From NCBI GenBank assembly GCA_963817375.1, contig CAWFOB010000002.1, positions 299,572 to 363,571 on the forward strand: a stretch of 64,000 nucleotides of DNA, given 5' to 3'. A program made the translations under genes and the position numbers. This DNA is from JACVRM01 sp963817375 (GTDB taxonomy: Bacteria; Actinomycetota; Thermoleophilia; Gaiellales; Gaiellaceae). Shown in pieces: positions 33,551-42,045 of this stretch. The notes beneath the pieces are model-generated. The model was not told the DNA's origin, did no database searches, and saw only the letters and a list, made by a program, of their open reading frames with translations. Position 1 is the first letter of the stretch, and every line of letters starts with the position of its first letter.

Positions 33551-34492
33551 TCAACGGGGCAGGCGCTGGTACAGATCGAGCAGCCGCTCGGCCATGCGGC
33601 GCAGGTCGTGCACCTGCTCCACGTAGGCGCGGCTCGAGGCCCCGATGCGCCGCCGCTCGGCCGCCGACTCGACCAGCGGCCGCAGGTCCTCGCGCAGCGT
33701 CTCCTTCGTCGTCGGCACCAGCGGCACGCGCACGCCGAACGCCTCCTCGGTGCGCCGCACCGCCTCGTCGTGCAGGTAGGTCAGCACGGGCTTGCCGAGC
33801 GCCATCGACTCGATCGCGAAGAGCCCGTACCAGCCGGCGTTCAACTGGTCGACGACGATGTCGGCCTCCTCGTAGAGGCGCCGTGCCTCCTCGTGGGGCA
33901 GGCCCTCGACGATGCGCAGGTCGACGTCGAGCTCCGCGCAGGCGGCGACGACGTGCTCGGTGCCCTTGCGGCCGCGGCTCGACGGCGCGTGCAGCACGAC
34001 CGGCCGCTCGCGGTCGCTCGGCGGCACCGGCGTGTACTTCGCGAGGTCGATCCCGGGCGGTACGACGTCCGCCTCCGGCACCCAGCGGATCGCGTCGTAC
34101 GAGCCGACGACCTCCGCGCCGGCGCGCTTCCCGTACGCCAGCTGCTCCGGTGTCTTGCCGCGGATGTCCGAGCCGAGGTAGTGGAAGAGCGACTTCTTCC
34201 GGAAGGCCTTGAGCAGCGGGAACTGCACCGACTTCGGCACGAGCGTGAGCCCGAAGTAGAAGTGGAAGATGTCCGTGTTCGGCAGCAGGCGGGCGAGCGC
34301 GCGCCACTGCGTCAGCTGACCGCGGAGAAATCCGTCCGGCCGGCGCAGGTCGACGTCGGCGTCGGGGTGGAGCTTGCCGCGGTTGAAGACGACGAGCTGC
34401 GCGTCGACGCCGAGGTCGCGCAGCGCCTGGACGTTCGCCCACGGGACCCCGGCGATGTTGACCGGGCAGTGGACGACCCTCAGTCGTCCCAC
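33551..34492 (-). CDS. glycosyltransferase, GT4-like
   Basis: 313 residues, GT-B fold. The N-terminal half begins LRVVHCPVNIAGVPWANVQAL; the donor-binding half shows HAPSSRGRKGTEHVV, DIVVDQLNAGWYGLFAIESMALGKPVLTYL (with the E of the usual E-x7-E site in AIESMALGKPV) and a C-terminal helix HDLRRMAERLLDLYQRLP. It likely adds a sugar to a lipid-linked glycan at the cytoplasmic face. The GTG start overlaps the upstream ATP-grasp gene by 13 nt. A remnant of a second copy of its C-terminus lies 500 nt downstream. Confidence 0.87.
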   Translation of the reverse strand: MGRLRVVHCPVNIAGVPWANVQALRDLGVDAQLVVFNRGKLHPDADVDLRRPDGFLRGQLTQWRALARLLPNTDIFHFYFGLTLVPKSVQFPLLKAFRKKSLFHYLGSDIRGKTPEQLAYGKRAGAEVVGSYDAIRWVPEADVVPPGIDLAKYTPVPPSDRERPVVLHAPSSRGRKGTEHVVAACAELDVDLRIVEGLPHEEARRLYEEADIVVDQLNAGWYGLFAIESMALGKPVLTYLHDEAVRRTEEAFGVRVPLVPTTKETLREDLRPLVESAAERRRIGASSRAYVEQVHDLRRMAERLLDLYQRLPR

Positions 34493-35511
34493 TCGACCTG
34501 GTCGAAGTAGCGCAGCGCCTTCCGCGTCGGCCGGATCCGCTCGGCCAGCGCGGCCAGCCCGTCGTCGTCGATCTCGCCCAGCGCGCGCTTCACGCCGAGG
34601 TACGGGAGGTTGAGGTCCTCCTGGTAGACGATCGTCGAGATCCGCGGGTTGATCTCGATCACCCTGTCGCCGACCAGCTGGATGTTGAAGAAATGGTCGA
34701 GTCCGAGCTCGGCCACGATCTTCCCGGCGATCTCCATCAGCCAGGGGTCATCGAGGGTCTGGAAGAACATGGCAAGGCCGGCGCGCATCGCCTCGCGCGT
34801 CTTTGCATGGCCCAAGAGGATGCGGCCGTTTCGCGCGATGCCGTCGATCGTCCGCTCGCCGCCGGCCGCCAGCTCCATGACGAGCAGCTCGGTCTGGTTG
34901 TCCTCGCCGAGCAGCTCGACGAGCTCGTCCAGCCGGATCGCCTCGGCGACGCCGGGCCGGTTCGTCAGCAGCTGCTCGCGCCGGTCGGCGGACGCCGAGA
35001 TGACGCGGAACCCGCGCGAGCCCGAGGAGAAGACCGGCTTCATGCAGACGTCGACGTCCGGGTAGCCGAGCTCGCGCGCCGCCGCCGCGACCGCCTCGCC
35101 GCCGCGGACGCGCCGCCACGCCGGGCCGGGCACGCCGATCTTGTCGAGCAGCGCGTACGTCTCGGCCTTGTCGTTCGCGCGCCGGATCGCCTCCGGCGAC
35201 GAGACGAGCACGGCGACGTCCTCGAACCGCTCGCGCGCGCCCGCGAGCCCCTCCAGGTCGAACGACGACTGAGGCAGCACCGCGTCGATGCTCTCCTGGC
35301 GGCAGACCTCGAGCATCGCATCCGCGAAATCGGGCGCCGACCCGGCGGGCACGACGTGGAACGCGTCGCAGAGGTGCCGGCCGATCGAGCGCTCGGACAT
35401 GTCCGTGCCGACCAGGCGGACCGGCCGTTCGCCGTTCTCGCGCAGCGCGTGCAGGAGCGCAGCCGTGCCCGGCGCGCCCGACGCGCTGACGAGGATGGTC
35501 AGGAGCCTCAC
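34480..35511 (-). CDS. ATP-grasp enzyme (carbamoyl-phosphate-synthase-like)
   Basis: 343 residues. It opens with a Rossmann-like pre-ATP domain (LLTILVSASGAPGTAALLHAL, RLVGTDMSERSIGRHLCDAF) and goes on to the ATP-grasp fold: lysines in NDKAETYALLDKIGVPGP and VCMKPVFSSGSRGFRVISA, and the magnesium site GDRVIEINPRIST. Enzymes of this group join a carboxylate to an amine or activate it as acyl phosphate. It is the middle gene of a set of ATP-grasp, NodB-like deacetylase, ATP-grasp and glycosyltransferase genes, each overlapping the next, so it probably modifies a sugar or its amino-acid substituent. The substrate is unknown. Confidence 0.85.
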   Translation of the reverse strand: MRLLTILVSASGAPGTAALLHALRENGERPVRLVGTDMSERSIGRHLCDAFHVVPAGSAPDFADAMLEVCRQESIDAVLPQSSFDLEGLAGARERFEDVAVLVSSPEAIRRANDKAETYALLDKIGVPGPAWRRVRGGEAVAAAARELGYPDVDVCMKPVFSSGSRGFRVISASADRREQLLTNRPGVAEAIRLDELVELLGEDNQTELLVMELAAGGERTIDGIARNGRILLGHAKTREAMRAGLAMFFQTLDDPWLMEIAGKIVAELGLDHFFNIQLVGDRVIEINPRISTIVYQEDLNLPYLGVKRALGEIDDDGLAALAERIRPTRKALRYFDQVEWDD

Positions 35512-36149
35512 GAGAGGTCGATTCTGTCGTTCGCGAGCTGCTCCAGGCGCCGCTCGCGCTCGGCGGCGAGCATCGCGAGCATCGTCTCGCGCATCGAGCC
35601 GCCCGGGTAGACCCAGATCTCCGGGTGCGTGAGGAGCTGCAGCCACTCGAACTCGCTGCGCGCGAGCTCCTCGTGCGGGCAGCCGCTGCGCCAGTGCTGG
35701 TTGGAGTCCGAGCGGTAGTGCCCCTGTGCGAACCACGGCGGCTGCATGACGTTGACCGCGCCGTCGATGGGCGCCGACATGTAGGGCGGATCGGGGTTGT
35801 GCCAGGCGATCACCGGGTCGAAGCGGTCGTCGAGCCCGGCGTTCGGCCAGACGGCGTGGAGGCCGACGCGGTGCCCCCGGGCACGGAGCTGCTCGATCGC
35901 CCAGCGCCCCTCCTCCGAGTCGAGGTTGTAGAAGACGCTCTCGCGCATGAGGAAGTAGGTGGCGGCTGCGCCCTCCTCGGCCTCGACGCCGGCCAGTTCC
36001 ACCGCCGCCGGCAGTGCAAGGTCGACGTCGTGGCGCAGGAACAGGTCGCCTGCCTGCGGGTCGTGGTCGAAGACGGCGAAGCGGTAGCCGCCCTGCTTCG
36101 CCGCCTGCAGCAGCTCGCGGTAGTGAGCGACGTCGAACGGGCAGGTCAC
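35508..36149 (-). CDS. polysaccharide-deacetylase-like (NodB-type fold) protein
   Basis: 213 residues. FLRHDVDLALPAAVELAGVE carries the HDVD motif of a divergent NodB-type family (canonical TFDD is replaced), followed by AAATYFLMRESVFYNL and GHRVGLHAVWPNAG. The C-terminal HPEIWVYPGGSMRETML is also found in this family. It may deacetylate or hydrolyse a glycan precursor. It is framed by two ATP-grasp genes with 4-nt GTGA overlaps on both sides, so the three products are made together. Confidence 0.75.
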   Translation of the reverse strand: MTCPFDVAHYRELLQAAKQGGYRFAVFDHDPQAGDLFLRHDVDLALPAAVELAGVEAEEGAAATYFLMRESVFYNLDSEEGRWAIEQLRARGHRVGLHAVWPNAGLDDRFDPVIAWHNPDPPYMSAPIDGAVNVMQPPWFAQGHYRSDSNQHWRSGCPHEELARSEFEWLQLLTHPEIWVYPGGSMRETMLAMLAAERERRLEQLANDRIDLS

Positions 36150-37360
36150 GAGACCTCCACGTCGAGCAGCGAGGCCGCCGCCTCGGCGCGCTCGACCGCT
36201 TCGAGGTTCGTCTCCCCGAGCGCGACGATGAACCCGCGCCGGTCGCCGTCCACCTGCACCGGCCGGATCGTCTCGCCCTGCTGGAAGTAGAGCTCGGCCT
36301 CGGCAACGCCGGGGAAGGCGAGCACGCGATCGAGGCCGCTCACGCGCTCGAGCCGCCCCGTCGGCAGCGGCCCGGGCTCGGCGGTCAGGAACGAGATTGC
36401 GTGGGGCTGCTCCTCCCGCTGGGTGATCAGCTCGTCCGGCACGGGCTCGCCGAATGCCTGCAGCATCGCGATCTGAACGAGGTCGACGCCGACGCCGTAC
36501 CGGGCGACCAGAGCCATCTGCCCGCCGGGAATGCGCGCCGCCACCTCGATCAGCCGCGCGACCCCGTCGTCGCCCCAGAGCACCTGCGGGTAGGCGATGC
36601 CGTCGCGGATCCCCACCGCCCGGATCGTGCGGACGGCCGTCTCGCGCACGGCGTCGAGCGCGTCGCCGAAGAGCGTCGACGGGTACACGTGCGCGATCGC
36701 GACGCCGAAACCGACGCCCGCCGGCCGGACGCGGTCGGAGAGCGTCACCACGGTCGGCTCGCCGCCGCGGACGACGACGAGCGCGTTCACCTCGCGCCCC
36801 GGGTGGAAGCTCTCGAGGATCGCCTCCTCTTCGAGCGAGTACGCGAGCGACGAGTGCAGGTGCAGCTCGAGGTCGTCCATGCTCTCGATCAGGAAGAGGC
36901 CACGCTGGCCCGCCGAGTCCGCCGCCTTGAGCACCGCGGGGAAGCCGATCCGTTCCGCGGCGACGCGCGCCTCGCGCAGCGTGCGCACCGCGGCGGACGC
37001 CGGCTGCGGCACGCCGTGCTCGGCGAGGGCGTGGCGCATGGCGATCTTGTTGGTCATCAGGTGCGCCACCTCGCGGCCGATGCCCGGCAGGCCGAGCTCC
37101 TCCGCCGCGGCGGCGACGATCGGCACCGCGCGGTCGGCGGCGACGGTCATGACGCCCTCGACCGCGTGCCGGCGGCCGACCTCGACGACGGCATCGACGT
37201 CGGCGAAATCGACGACCTCGCCCACCCCTGCGACCTGTAGCCCCGGCGCCTCGGCGTTCCGGTCGACCGCGACGACCCGCGCGCCGAGCTCGCGCACGCG
37301 CTCGATCGCGCGCCGCTGATGCCGGCCCGCGCCGACGAAGAGGAGCGTCCGCCCGTTCAC
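36146..37360 (-). CDS. ATP-grasp enzyme (PurK/carboxylate-amine ligase-like)
   Basis: 404 residues. N-terminal domain TLLFVGAGRHQRRAIERVRELG with VVAVDRNAEAPGLQVAGVGEVVD; the ATP-grasp core has MTNKIAMRHALAEHGVPQP, AVLKAADSAGQRGLF and EVAARIPGGQMALVARYGVG, including the ligand-binding Glu and Arg. The C-terminal domain carries GPLPTGRLERVSGLD. It resembles biosynthetic amino-acid or peptide ligases rather than PurK itself. It is the first gene of the minus-strand operon, and the GTG start at 37360 is 12 nt from the divergent kinase-like gene. Confidence 0.85.
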   Translation of the reverse strand: MNGRTLLFVGAGRHQRRAIERVRELGARVVAVDRNAEAPGLQVAGVGEVVDFADVDAVVEVGRRHAVEGVMTVAADRAVPIVAAAAEELGLPGIGREVAHLMTNKIAMRHALAEHGVPQPASAAVRTLREARVAAERIGFPAVLKAADSAGQRGLFLIESMDDLELHLHSSLAYSLEEEAILESFHPGREVNALVVVRGGEPTVVTLSDRVRPAGVGFGVAIAHVYPSTLFGDALDAVRETAVRTIRAVGIRDGIAYPQVLWGDDGVARLIEVAARIPGGQMALVARYGVGVDLVQIAMLQAFGEPVPDELITQREEQPHAISFLTAEPGPLPTGRLERVSGLDRVLAFPGVAEAELYFQQGETIRPVQVDGDRRGFIVALGETNLEAVERAEAAASLLDVEVS

Positions 37361-37372
37361 GGCGGCGATGCT

Positions 37373-37819
37373 ATGCGGGTGAGGATCCTGGTGACGGGCA
37401 TGTCCGGGACGGGCAAGTCCTCGGCGCTGGCCGAGCTCGCCCGCATGGGCTTCCGGACGGTGGACACGGACGAGCCCGGCTGGAAGGAGGGCGAGCTCTG
37501 GCGCGAGGACCGCATGGCCCAACTGCTCGCGGAGGACGGCGGCACGCTCTTCGTCTCGGGCTGCGTCGAAAATCAGGACCGCTTCTACGACCGCTTCGAC
37601 GCCGTCGTGCTGCTGAGCGCCTCGGCCGACGTGATGCTCGCCCGCATCGATGCGCGCACGAACAACCCGTTCGGAAAGTCGGAGGAGGAGCGGTCGCGGA
37701 TCCTGGCCGACCTGGCCGAGGTCGAGCCACTCCTCCGCGCCGGGTGCACGCACGAGGTCGACGCATCGCGGCCGCTCGCCGACGTCGTGGCCGACCTCGC
37801 CGCCATCGCCGGCTCTTAG
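37373..37819 (+). CDS. P-loop kinase (AAA_18/shikimate-kinase-like)
   Basis: 148 residues. Walker A is VTGMSGTGKSS near residue 10, followed by ARMGFRTVDTDEPGW, the substrate-side region. A mobile lid-like region is suggested by RIDARTNNPFGKSEEERSRIL. The size and order fit small-molecule kinases of the adenylate/shikimate kinase class. It is divergent from the ATP-grasp operon. The substrate is unknown. Confidence 0.82.
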   Translation: MRVRILVTGMSGTGKSSALAELARMGFRTVDTDEPGWKEGELWREDRMAQLLAEDGGTLFVSGCVENQDRFYDRFDAVVLLSASADVMLARIDARTNNPFGKSEEERSRILADLAEVEPLLRAGCTHEVDASRPLADVVADLAAIAGS

Positions 37820-37825
37820 AACGCT

Positions 37826-38031
37826 CCGAAAAACCGGGGACTGTCCCCTGGACGTGGTCGGCCCGGACCTGGCGTTCGCGTCAGAACTGTGCCGATCCTA
37901 TCCCGGTCACCGTCCTGGCCGCGCCTCTCAACGGACCCGAAGAACCTGGGACTGTCCCCTGGACGTGCTCCGCCCGGGCATGGCCTTCGTGCCAAGTCTG
38001 TGCCGATCTCTCCCCGGAACCGTCCGGCGCA
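37826..38031. repeat. two tandem copies of a ~111-bp repeat with GGGACTGTCCCC core
   Basis: Copy A starts near 37826 and copy B near 37936, offset 111 nt. Shared blocks are GGGACTGTCCCCTGGACGTG, GTCTGTGCCGATC/ACTGTGCCGATC and CCCCGGAACCGTCC/TCCCGGTCACCGTCC. The copies are diverged (about 70-75 percent by eye). They fill the gap between the kinase and the epimerase and have no open frame of interest. The core palindrome recurs near 31880. Confidence 0.7.
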
Positions 38032-38069
38032 GACGGGGAAGAACGGCGGGGCCTGTCTAAGATCGCCGC

Positions 38070-39041
38070 GTGGCCCTGAGCGGAAAACGCGTGCTGATCA
38101 CCGGCGGCGCCGGTTTCATCGGCTCGACCGTCGCGCGCCGCCTCGTCGACGCGAACACGGTGATCGCGGCCGACAACCTGCACCGCGACGCGCTCACGGG
38201 CACCGACCTCGCCGATCACCCGAACTTCGACTTCCACCAGCTCGACGTCATGGACGCCGACGCGATCCGCGAGCTGGCCCAGGGCGTGACGCACATCGTC
38301 CACTGCGCTGCGATCGCCGGCGTCGACACCGTCCGCGCGAGCCCCGTGCGGACGATGCGCGTGAACATGATCGGCACCTACAACGTGCTCGAGGCGGCGC
38401 TCGCGACGAATCACACGCTCGAGCGCCTGGTCGAGTTCTCGACGAGCGAAGTCTTCGGCACGCACGCGATCAACGCGCGCGAGGGCCAGGTCACCACGAT
38501 CGGCTCGGTCGGCGAGGCGCGCTGGACGTACGCCGTCTCGAAGCTCGCCGGCGAGCACATGGCGCACGCCTACCACGACGAGCTCCAGCTGCCCGCCGTG
38601 ACGGTGCGGCCGTTCAACGTCTACGGCCCCGGCCAGGTCGGCGGCGGCGCCATCAAGGCGTTCACTGAGGCCGCGCTCGCCGGCCGCGACCTGACCATCC
38701 ACGGCGACGGCGCTCAGATCCGTGCCTGGTGCTACGTCGACGACATGGTGCGGGGCGTGCTCGTCTGCCTCGAGCACCCGGCCGCGGTGGGGCAGAGCTT
38801 CAACATCGGCAACCCGCGCTCGACGGTGACGATCTACGACCTCGCCCGCCGCATCAAGGCGCTGACCGGCTGCCCCGGCGAGATCGTCTTCCAGCCCCTG
38901 CACTACGCCGACGTCGAGATCCGCATCCCGAACGTGGAGAAGGCGCGCGAGCTGCTCGGCTTCGATGCAGAGGTCGAGCTCGACGAGGGCCTCGAGCGCA
39001 CCGTGTCGTGGTACCGGGAGAAAGCGCTCTTGACAGCGTAG
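38070..39041 (+). CDS. NAD-dependent sugar epimerase/dehydratase
   Basis: 323 residues, extended SDR. The dinucleotide motif is ITGGAGFIGS near residue 10; the active site is FSTSEVFG (Ser/Thr) with TYAVSKLAGEH (Tyr-x3-Lys); substrate contacts include RPFNVYGPGQVGGGAI and the C-terminal region VEKARELLGFDAEVELDEGL. It converts a nucleotide-activated sugar for surface glycan synthesis; the exact sugar cannot be read. The GTG start is after the 111-bp repeats. The TetR operator begins at its stop codon. Confidence 0.9.
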   Translation: MALSGKRVLITGGAGFIGSTVARRLVDANTVIAADNLHRDALTGTDLADHPNFDFHQLDVMDADAIRELAQGVTHIVHCAAIAGVDTVRASPVRTMRVNMIGTYNVLEAALATNHTLERLVEFSTSEVFGTHAINAREGQVTTIGSVGEARWTYAVSKLAGEHMAHAYHDELQLPAVTVRPFNVYGPGQVGGGAIKAFTEAALAGRDLTIHGDGAQIRAWCYVDDMVRGVLVCLEHPAAVGQSFNIGNPRSTVTIYDLARRIKALTGCPGEIVFQPLHYADVEIRIPNVEKARELLGFDAEVELDEGLERTVSWYREKALLTA

Positions 39042-39057
39042 TAAGTCGTCACTAACT
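39040..39057. promoter_or_regulatory. TetR operator, copy 1
   Basis: AGTAAGT, CGTC, ACTAACT is an inverted repeat with 6 of 7 arm pairs, just upstream of the TetR GTG. In the other orientation, AAGTTAGTGAC-ACTT matches copy 2 in front of the MFS gene. Confidence 0.65.
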
Positions 39058-39065
39058 TATCGGGC

Positions 39066-39620
39066 GTGGCAATCAAGGTCCGCATGAGCGCAGAGCAGCG
39101 CCGCGAGGAGATCCTCGACGCCGCTCGGCACGAGTTCGCCGAGCGCGGCCTGCACGGGACGTCCACGGAGGACATCGCCCGGCGGGCGGGCATCTCGCAG
39201 CCCTACATCTTCCGGCTCTTCGGCACGAAGAAGGAGCTTTTCCGCCTCGCCGCCGCGGGCTGCTTCGAGGAGACGCTCGGCGCGATGCGCGAGGCCGCCG
39301 TCGGCAAGCAGGGCAAGGATGCGCTCGACGCGATGGGCCAGGCCTACATGCGGCTCCTGAACGAGGATCCCCGCCGGCTGATGCTCCAGATGGAGCTGTA
39401 CGCCGCCGCGTCCGATCCCGACGTGCGCGAGGCCGCGCGCACCGGTTACGGCGAGCTCGTCTCCTTCGTCGAGCGCGCATCCGGCGAGCCGCCCGAGGAG
39501 ATCACCAAGTTCTTCGCGTACGGGATGCTGCTCAACGTGATGGCCTCGATGGGCCTCGACAAGACGTCCCAGGGCTGGGCCGGCCGCCTGCTCGCCGGCT
39601 GCCCGGGGAGCGAAGAGTGA
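39066..39620 (+). CDS. TetR family transcriptional regulator
   Basis: 184 residues. The HTH is QRREEILDAARHEFAERGLHGTSTEDIARRAGISQPYIFRLFGTKKELF, split over helices 1-4, with recognition helix ISQPYIFRLF. The C-terminal ligand domain is typical in length but its effector is unknown. Matching operators upstream of this gene and of the following MFS exporter indicate self-repression and control of the exporter. The GTG start is 8 nt after the operator. Confidence 0.9.
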   Translation: MAIKVRMSAEQRREEILDAARHEFAERGLHGTSTEDIARRAGISQPYIFRLFGTKKELFRLAAAGCFEETLGAMREAAVGKQGKDALDAMGQAYMRLLNEDPRRLMLQMELYAAASDPDVREAARTGYGELVSFVERASGEPPEEITKFFAYGMLLNVMASMGLDKTSQGWAGRLLAGCPGSEE

Positions 39621-39634
39621 GCACCTCTTTTTTT
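39613..39634 (+). terminator. short hairpin with T-run after TetR gene
   Basis: AAGAG (39613-39617) and CTCTT (39625-39629) form a 5-bp stem overlapping the TetR stop, followed by further T residues to make an eight-T run, the longest T-run noticed in the window. It may attenuate read-through into the exporter gene. Confidence 0.4.
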
Positions 39635-39641
39635 CTGCTGA

Positions 39642-39657
39642 AAGTTAGTGACTACTT
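39642..39657. promoter_or_regulatory. TetR operator, copy 2
   Basis: AAGTTAGTGACTACTT matches the reverse complement of the site at 39040-39057 except at one or two positions. It lies 22 nt upstream of the MFS start and 8 nt before an AAAGGAGA ribosome site. Confidence 0.65.
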
Positions 39658-39678
39658 CGTAACGAAAGGAGAGCAAAC

Positions 39679-41089
39679 GTGAGCACCAGGACCCGCACGA
39701 TCTGGACGTTCGTCATCACCTCGACGGCGCTCTTCATGGTCACCCTCGACAACCTCGTCGTGACCACGGCGATCCCCGTCATCCGCAAGGACCTGCACGC
39801 GTCCCTCTCGAGCCTCGAGTGGACGGTCAACGCGTACACGCTGACCTTCGCCGTGCTGCTGCTCACCGGCGCGGCGCTCGGCGACCGCTTCGGCCGGCGC
39901 CGGATCTTCACCCTCGGCGTCGGCATCTTCACGCTGGGCTCGATCGCCGCCGCGCTGGCGCCGTCGGTCGAGGTCCTGAACGTCGCCCGCGCGGTGCAGG
40001 GCACGGGCGGCGCCATCGTCATGCCGCTGACGCTGACCATCCTCTCGGCCGCCGTGCCGCCCGAGCGCCGCGGCCTCGCGCTCGGCGCCTGGGGCGGCAT
40101 CTCCGGCCTCGCCGTCGCGTTCGGCCCGCTCGTCGGCGGCGCGATCGTCCAGGGCATCTCCTGGCAGTGGATCTTCTGGCTGAACGTGCCGATCGGGCTC
40201 GTCCTGATCCCGCTCGGCGTGGTCGCGGCTGTCCGAGAGCTACGGCCCCGGCGGCCGGCTCGACCTGCCCGGCCTCGGGCTCGTCAGCGCCGGCCTGTTC
40301 GCGATCGTGTGGGGCCTCGTCAGCGCCAACGAGCACGGCTGGACGTCAGCCCGAGATCGTCTTCGCCTTCGTCGCCGGCGCCGCTCCTGCTCGTCGCGTT
40401 CGTGCAGTGGGAGCTGCGGACGGAGGCGCCGATGCTGCCGATGCGCTTCTTCCGCAACGCCGCGTTCTCGCTGGCGAACCTCTCGTCCCTGTTCATGTTC
40501 TTCGGGATGTTCGGCTCGATCTTCCTGCTGACGCCAGTTCTTCCAGACGGTGCAGGGCTACTCGCCGTTCGGCTCGGGCCTGCGGATCCTCCCGTGGACG
40601 CTCGCGCCGATGTTCATCGCCCCGATCGCCGGCGCCATGTCCGACCGGATCTCCAAGAAGGCGATCATCGGCACCGGCCTGGCGCTGCAGGCGGGCGCGC
40701 TCTTCTGGATGGGCCTCGTGACGACGCCGACGATCGCGTACCGCGACCTGGTCGCGCCGTTCATCATCGCCGGGGTCGGCATGGCGCTCTTCTTCGCGCC
40801 CATGGCGAACGTCGTCCTGTCGGCCGTCGGCCGGGAGGAGGAGGGGCAGGCATCGGGCGCCAACAACGCGATCCGCGAGCTCGGCGGCGTGTTCGGCGTC
40901 GCCGTCCTGGCCGCCGTCTTCGCCCACGTGGGCGGGTACGGATCGCCGCAGTCATTCGCGGACGGCATGGACGCCGCGATCCTGATCGGCGCCGGCGTCG
41001 TCGCGCTCGGCGCGCTGGCCGCGTTCCTGATCCCGAGCCGCCGCCGCCAGGAGGCGGAGGAGCTCGTGCCGGAGTTCGAAGCGGCCTAG
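39679..41089 (+). CDS. MFS drug exporter (DHA2/EmrB-QacA type), four frame changes
   Basis: About 465 residues reconstructed, 14 helices expected. The N-terminal half is intact: MVTLDNLVVTTAIPVIRKDL (motif D1), GDRFGRRRIFTLGVGIF (motif A) and FGPLVGGAIVQGISWQWIFWLNVPIG (motif C region, split). Frames change near 40234, 40352, 40383 and 40535; each is +1 and the next frame carries exactly the expected residues (ESYGPGGRLDLPGLGLVSAG, EIVFAFVAGA, LLLVAFVQWELRTEAPMLP, QFFQTVQGYSPFGSGLRILP). It exports hydrophobic compounds by proton antiport and is likely repressed by the TetR protein. Confidence 0.85.
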
Positions 41090-41095
41090 AGAGCC

Positions 41096-41977
41096 TTACC
41101 GGGCGGCGGGCACTTCGCCCGTCGCCCGGATCAGCTCGTAGCCCTCCCGGAGAAACGGCGTCCGGTCGGAGAGCGTCTGGACGTCGTCCGGCGAGATCGC
41201 GCCGTCCTCGGTCACGAACTGCTCGACGAGGTCGGGTGGCGTCAGATCTGTGCGATCGGGGTTGGGCGGCGCGTCGGGTGTCGGGAAGGGCGCCACCTTG
41301 ATCGACTCGGCGGCGACGAGGACGGGCACGCGCGACTGGGCGGCGGCCTCGGCGATCGCGCGGGTGCCGCAGCGGTTGAGCAGCGTGCCGTCGCGGTAGA
41401 TCGTGTCGGCGCCGAGCAGCACGAGCCGGCTGCCGCGCGCCTTGAGCGGGCCGGCGCCGTCCTCGACGAGCTCGACCTTGATGCCGGCGCCGCGCAGCTC
41501 GTCGGCGAACACACGGCCCTCGCCGTCCGGGTCGCAGGCCGTGCAGAACAGGCGCTCCGGCGGCGTGTGCAGGACGGCCTCACGCACGACCGCGGAGGCG
41601 GAATGCGTCAGGACGACGCTGCCCTCGAGCCGCGGCGCGAGCTGGACGGCGATCGACCGTGCCGCCCGGTCGCGCTGGTCGAGCAGCGCGCGGGCCTCGT
41701 CGAGCACGAGCCGGCGCATCTCGGTGGCCGAGAGCGCCCAGCTGCGGCTGGCCGCCGCGACCAGCCGTCCGCATGCCGCGGTGACCGATCCGAGCTCCGG
41801 CCGTGCGGCGGCGAGCTCACGGGCGACGGCCAGAAGATGCTCGAGCAGCTCCTCCGCGTCGGCTGCCGGGGCGGCGGCCTCGAGGACGAGCGTTTCGACG
41901 GCATGCCGCGCCAGCCAGCTTCCACCGTGGGAGCGATCGTCGCGAAGTTCGGCGACGCGGAGGGCGTACGCGGACAC
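41096..41977 (-). CDS. eIF-2B alpha/beta/delta-like (IF-2B family) protein
   Basis: 293 residues. The Rossmann-like half is clear: VVLTHSASAVVREAVLH, CDPDGEGRVFADELRGAGI, VLLGADTIYRDGTLLNRCGTRAIAEAAAQ and VPVLVAAESIKVAPF, the pattern of the eIF-2B/ribose-1,5-bisphosphate isomerase/MtnA superfamily. In bacteria such proteins act on phosphorylated sugars rather than in translation. The Cys and Asp of the isomerase active site are plausibly FCTACDPDG and GADTIYRDG. It is divergent from a GT2 gene across 68 nt. The substrate is unknown. Confidence 0.8.
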   Translation of the reverse strand: MSAYALRVAELRDDRSHGGSWLARHAVETLVLEAAAPAADAEELLEHLLAVARELAAARPELGSVTAACGRLVAAASRSWALSATEMRRLVLDEARALLDQRDRAARSIAVQLAPRLEGSVVLTHSASAVVREAVLHTPPERLFCTACDPDGEGRVFADELRGAGIKVELVEDGAGPLKARGSRLVLLGADTIYRDGTLLNRCGTRAIAEAAAQSRVPVLVAAESIKVAPFPTPDAPPNPDRTDLTPPDLVEQFVTEDGAISPDDVQTLSDRTPFLREGYELIRATGEVPAAR

Positions 41978-42045
41978 CGTGAGGCCAGTCTTGCAGCACG
42001 TGCGAACCGCGACAAGCCCTCGATCGAGGTAGGTTGCGCGGCGGG

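Noticed and set aside
36146..37360. purK (purine biosynthesis) assignment
   Set aside because: No purine genes nearby, and the context is glycan modification; similarity is only to the ATP-grasp fold.
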